Positions 61,118 through 64,000 of a stretch of DNA of 64,000 nucleotides are shown one piece after another; position 1 is the stretch's first letter, and each line of letters begins with the position of its first letter. Both the position numbers and the translations under genes were made by a program. This DNA is from Pratylenchus scribneri (Eukaryota > Nematoda > Chromadorea > Rhabditida > Pratylenchidae): positions 1,114,836 to 1,178,835 of the forward strand of contig JAQSEB010000003.1 in NCBI GenBank assembly GCA_030063045.1, written 5' to 3'. The notes under the pieces were generated by a model. It saw only the letters and a list, made by a program, of their open reading frames with translations, had not been told where the DNA came from and searched no databases.

Positions 61118-62441
61118 ATGGAAGAAAAGTGTGCCGAACAAATTGTTGGAACAGAAAACGCGCAAATGGAAAAGGAACAAATCGAGGAAATGGTTCAATT
61201 TTGTTGTTATAATGTTTAATTCAATCAATTTAGTCATCTTCTTCAATGGATAACAAAAATGCATCTGAAGAAGATGAAAGTCCGCCTAAGAAGAAGGCTA
61301 AGAAAAGGTTTGAAAAATGGTCATCAAATTTACTAATAATTTTGTTTAGTCTTAAATACTGATTGTTTGGATTGGTTCAAACGACCGGAATTGGCCAAAA
61401 CTTCATTGCCTACTTCATCCTACACATTCAATCAATATTGTTGGCCACATTTGCATGGAAGAAAAGTGAAACCGCGTATTGTTCCGAGTTTAATATTTTC
61501 ACGTAAGCGGGATGATGAAGGCAATTGGCAGACCATTCTATTGAAAGAACGCCACAGCCCCATTAAAATTCCAATTGCGGACATAAATCCACCCGAATAC
61601 ATCATTGGATTTGAGGAAATTTATTTAAGGTGATATTTTGCATTAAATATTAATGAAATTGAATTTATTTTAGGTTCATTGATGATATTGACGATCGGGC
61701 ATTTCAATTTATGGAGAACATTCAACCATTGCTCAAAGAAGACATCACAATAGTATTGGATTATGTGGATAGTCCGCACTCAATTAGCCGTATCGTGGAA
61801 TTGCTGGCTCCAAAAACGAACAAATTGGAAATTTATGAAAACTATATAAATGATTTGAACAAATTCAACGAGCAATTTCCCAACTTTATTTATGGCGTTC
61901 AATCAATTTACCTCTCCAGCTGCAGCTGCCGAAAAAATGAAATCGACTTGGTTGTGAAATGGTTGACTACACCAAGGGAAGATGGCAAATCAAAAATGTT
62001 CGAAACTCAATACAAGGCTGAAAAAATAATGCCATTCATTGATCGCGTCAAGGAGGTAAGCAATGGGAAATTTATTGATCTTTAAGGGGTTTGGCATATA
62101 AAAATCTTAAAGTATTTGCTTTCTTATATTCATATTCTTATTTTAAGGAATTTGTCAATTCCATTGAACCGGCCAATTTCATTTGCATAATTTGCTCAAG
62201 AAACGAGATTAGTTACGAGAATTTCAAAATTGAGAATAAAAAAACGAAGGAAGTGCTCGAATTGCAGAGGAAAGTGGCGGCAACCTGGAGAGATGACCAT
62301 AAATATTTCCTTGTTCGGCACAAAAATGACGGCGAAACAACAACAAAAGTCACTGATTTGGAGGAACAAATGAAGCTAGAATTGAAGACAAGGATTTTGA
62401 TTGAAGATGATTTTTTATGGGGAATGGATGGATTTGTTTGA
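61118..62441 (+). CDS. Unrecognised nematode protein, about five exons
   Basis: Exons read: 61118-61192, 61234-61307, 61350-61629, 61674-62055 and 62148-62441 (stop). Exons 1-2 give an acidic start and a lysine-rich, nuclear-signal-like segment (EEDESPPKKKAKK). Exons 3-5 give about 318 residues: CLDWFKRPELAKTSLP, QYCWPHLHGRKVKPRIV, IIGFEEIYLRFIDDIDDRAF, SPHSISRIVELLAPKTNKLE, and an acidic/charged end (DDFLWGMDGFV). The layout vaguely recalls F-box-associated nematode families, but I do not recognise the protein. Exon 2 with its good donor ends in phase 2, while exon 3 needs phase 1, so either a weak upstream donor (GAAA|GTCCGC) is used or there is a one-base error. An AATAAA lies near 62463. 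Confidence 0.7.
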
Positions 62442-62753
62442 ATGAATGAATAATTTATCAGAATAAATAATTCCATTTTGAATGAAATTTCCTTTTTTCT
62501 GCAATAAATTAATATAAATATTTTGAAAACCATTATCGCTCGAAATAATATTCCCAAAATATTTTAATTTTACTAATAAGTAATAGAAAACCCTTGTTTT
62601 TACTTGAATAAATACTTAATTCAATATTAGCTTAAAGAATTGATTTTTATGTAATAACAAATTTATTGATTATTTTAAGCTTTTTCCATCACAAATTTAT
62701 CCATTCAATTAAACCAAATTGTATTAATTATTACAATTTTTGTCTAAAATTTA
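62442..62753. other. Short intergenic region
   Basis: AT-rich, with no recognised feature apart from a likely polyadenylation signal of the upstream gene. It should hold the promoter of the GalNAc-transferase gene. Confidence 0.5.
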
Positions 62754-63547
62754 ATGAAAAGATTGTGGTTTCGTTTTGTGATACCCAGAAGAAGGTTTGA
62801 ATTACTGAGATTATTTCCGAAACTGTAGCCCGAATATTTGATAGAGTTTCCGCCCTCAACGTAGTCCTATTCATTGTGCTAATTGGGTTGATAAGTTTCA
62901 TCTATTTACGAGAATGGCTCAACAAAATTGAAAGGCTTCCGCCGGGTGAAGGAAGAACATGGCCCCCAGTTGAATTGCACACAAGGCCAGATCCGAATGC
63001 AAAAAGAACAGGCAAAAATTTACAAAAGTATTTAGGTAATAATTATTTGCCAAATTGTTAAGGTCCCGGCGAGCTGGGTAAACCGGTGGAATTAACCGGA
63101 AAAGAAGCCGTACAAGGCCAAGCTGACATGAAAAAATGGTTCATGAATGTGGCGGCAAGGTTTTTTTAGGATTTTAATTTTCTTAATAAACTTTGCAGCG
63201 ATAAAATTTCGTTGGACCGATCTTTACCGGATGTTCGTTTGGAAGAATGCAAAGCAATTGAATATGATCTGAAAACATTGCCTAAAACATCTGTGGTTAT
63301 TATTTTCACGGATGAAGCCTGGACCCCCCTCTTGCGAACCGTCCATTCCGTCATCAATCGAACACCGCCGGAATTGTTGGAAGAAGTTTTGCTGGTGGAT
63401 GATTTCAGTCAAAGGGAAGAATTACGTGACCAGCTGGACACGTACATTCAACGGTTTGGTGGCAAAGTGCACATTATGAGGCTAAGCCAACGCCAGGGAT
63501 TGATCCGGGCGAAGCTGATTGGTGCTAGGACGGCCAAGGGAGAAGCG
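62754..63547 (+). CDS. Polypeptide N-acetylgalactosaminyltransferase, N-terminal part
   Basis: Four exons (62754-62794, 62845-63035, 63063-63159, 63199-63547) give 226 residues with matching phases; the gene continues past the right edge. The first intron is 50 bp. The product is a type II membrane protein: basic cytoplasmic tail (MKRLWFRFVIPRRR), one span (NVVLFIVLIGLISFIYL), and a stem. YLGPGELGKPVEL, SLDRSLPDVRL and then the GT-A fold start follow (VVIIFTDEAWTPLLRTVHSV, EEVLLVDDFS, LIRAKLIGA). Members start mucin-type O-glycosylation by moving GalNAc from UDP-GalNAc to Ser/Thr in the Golgi. The usual N-E-A-W is D-E-A-W here. The DxH metal motif and the lectin domain would lie outside the window. 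Confidence 0.92.
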
Positions 63548-64000
63548 GTAAATATTTTAAGGAGAATTTTAAATTTTTTTAGTTTTATTATTTAATCTCT
63601 GCGAGACGCATTAAATGGTATATTGTTATGGTTTGGTCAAAATTAAAGGGTTTTAAATAGCCAAAACCGATTTTGGTTTCAAACTGTTTAAACCAATTTT
63701 GGTTTCAAACCATTTAAACCATTTTGTTTTCAAACCAAACCAATTTTGGTTTCAAACCATTTAAACCAATTTCGTTTTCAAACCATTTTAACCAATTTTG
63801 GTTTCAAACCATTTTAACCAATTTTCGTTTAAAACTATTTAAATAAGATTTTAGTTTTATGCCATTTAAACCGATTTTCATTTTCGGTTCCAAAAATAAG
63901 ATAGAATTGGTTAAACCAAGCCATAGCATCATATAATATAATCAAATGATATTTATTGATATTGATGCGAACTATCGAATGAATTTAAATTTATGTGTGT
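63548..64000. repeat. Intron of the GalNAc-transferase gene with a repeated AAACCATTTAAACC word
   Basis: A run of diverged tandem copies of CAATTTTGGTTTCAAACCAT fills about 63650-63850. Upstream, GAGACGCATTAAATGGTATA and GGTTTGGTCAAAATTAAAGG mark a relative of the dispersed repeat family B. No further exon is seen before the window ends. Confidence 0.7.

Overview
The window looks like nematode nuclear DNA. It is AT-rich, has many introns of about 42-60 bp, and carries a TRRAP/TRR-1-type gene, a Golgi GalNAc-transferase gene, nematode-style cysteine-rich modules and several kinds of tandem satellite. There is no sign of bacterial or organellar sequence. The species cannot be named from sequence alone; a tylenchid-like plant- or soil-associated nematode is a guess. 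All exon boundaries below were built by hand from reading frame, splice dinucleotides and phase, because coding regions are split into many small exons.

Layout. 1-5025: AT-rich satellite with a 172-bp period, about 29 copies, running off the left edge. 5026-11190: gene and repeat mosaic, holding a secreted three-module cysteine-rich protein gene (+, 5710-7671, frame broken by a 7-bp duplication), a small membrane or secreted peptide model (-), a small membrane protein model (-), an HMG-box coding stretch (-), a complete FKBP prolyl isomerase gene (-, 8918-9388), a 165-bp tandem duplication and a 670-bp foldback repeat. 11190-33660: a 22.5-kb array of a roughly 24-bp unit with nested higher-order duplications, interrupted once by a 1,183-bp palindromic transposon-like element that itself carries a tRNA-like insertion.

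33875-59990 (-): one large gene for a TRRAP/TRR-1 orthologue. I could trace 52 exons, 12,780 bp of coding sequence and 4,259 residues, with every phase matching. Its introns hold many small inverted-repeat elements and two dispersed repeat families. 59991-61117: divergent intergenic region with a palindromic element. 61118-62441 (+): an unrecognised multi-exon protein gene. 62754-63547 (+): the first four exons of a polypeptide N-acetylgalactosaminyltransferase, a type II membrane protein that continues past the right edge.

The genes do not form a pathway. TRRAP is a chromatin and transcription scaffold, the transferase starts mucin-type O-glycosylation, and the FKBP is a folding enzyme. The most unusual content is repeat biology: the duplication history of the 24-bp array can be read from offsets that differ by exactly the length of the inserted element plus its target duplication. 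The cysteine-rich gene and the HMG-box stretch are easily missed because their exons are too short for ordinary ORF calling.
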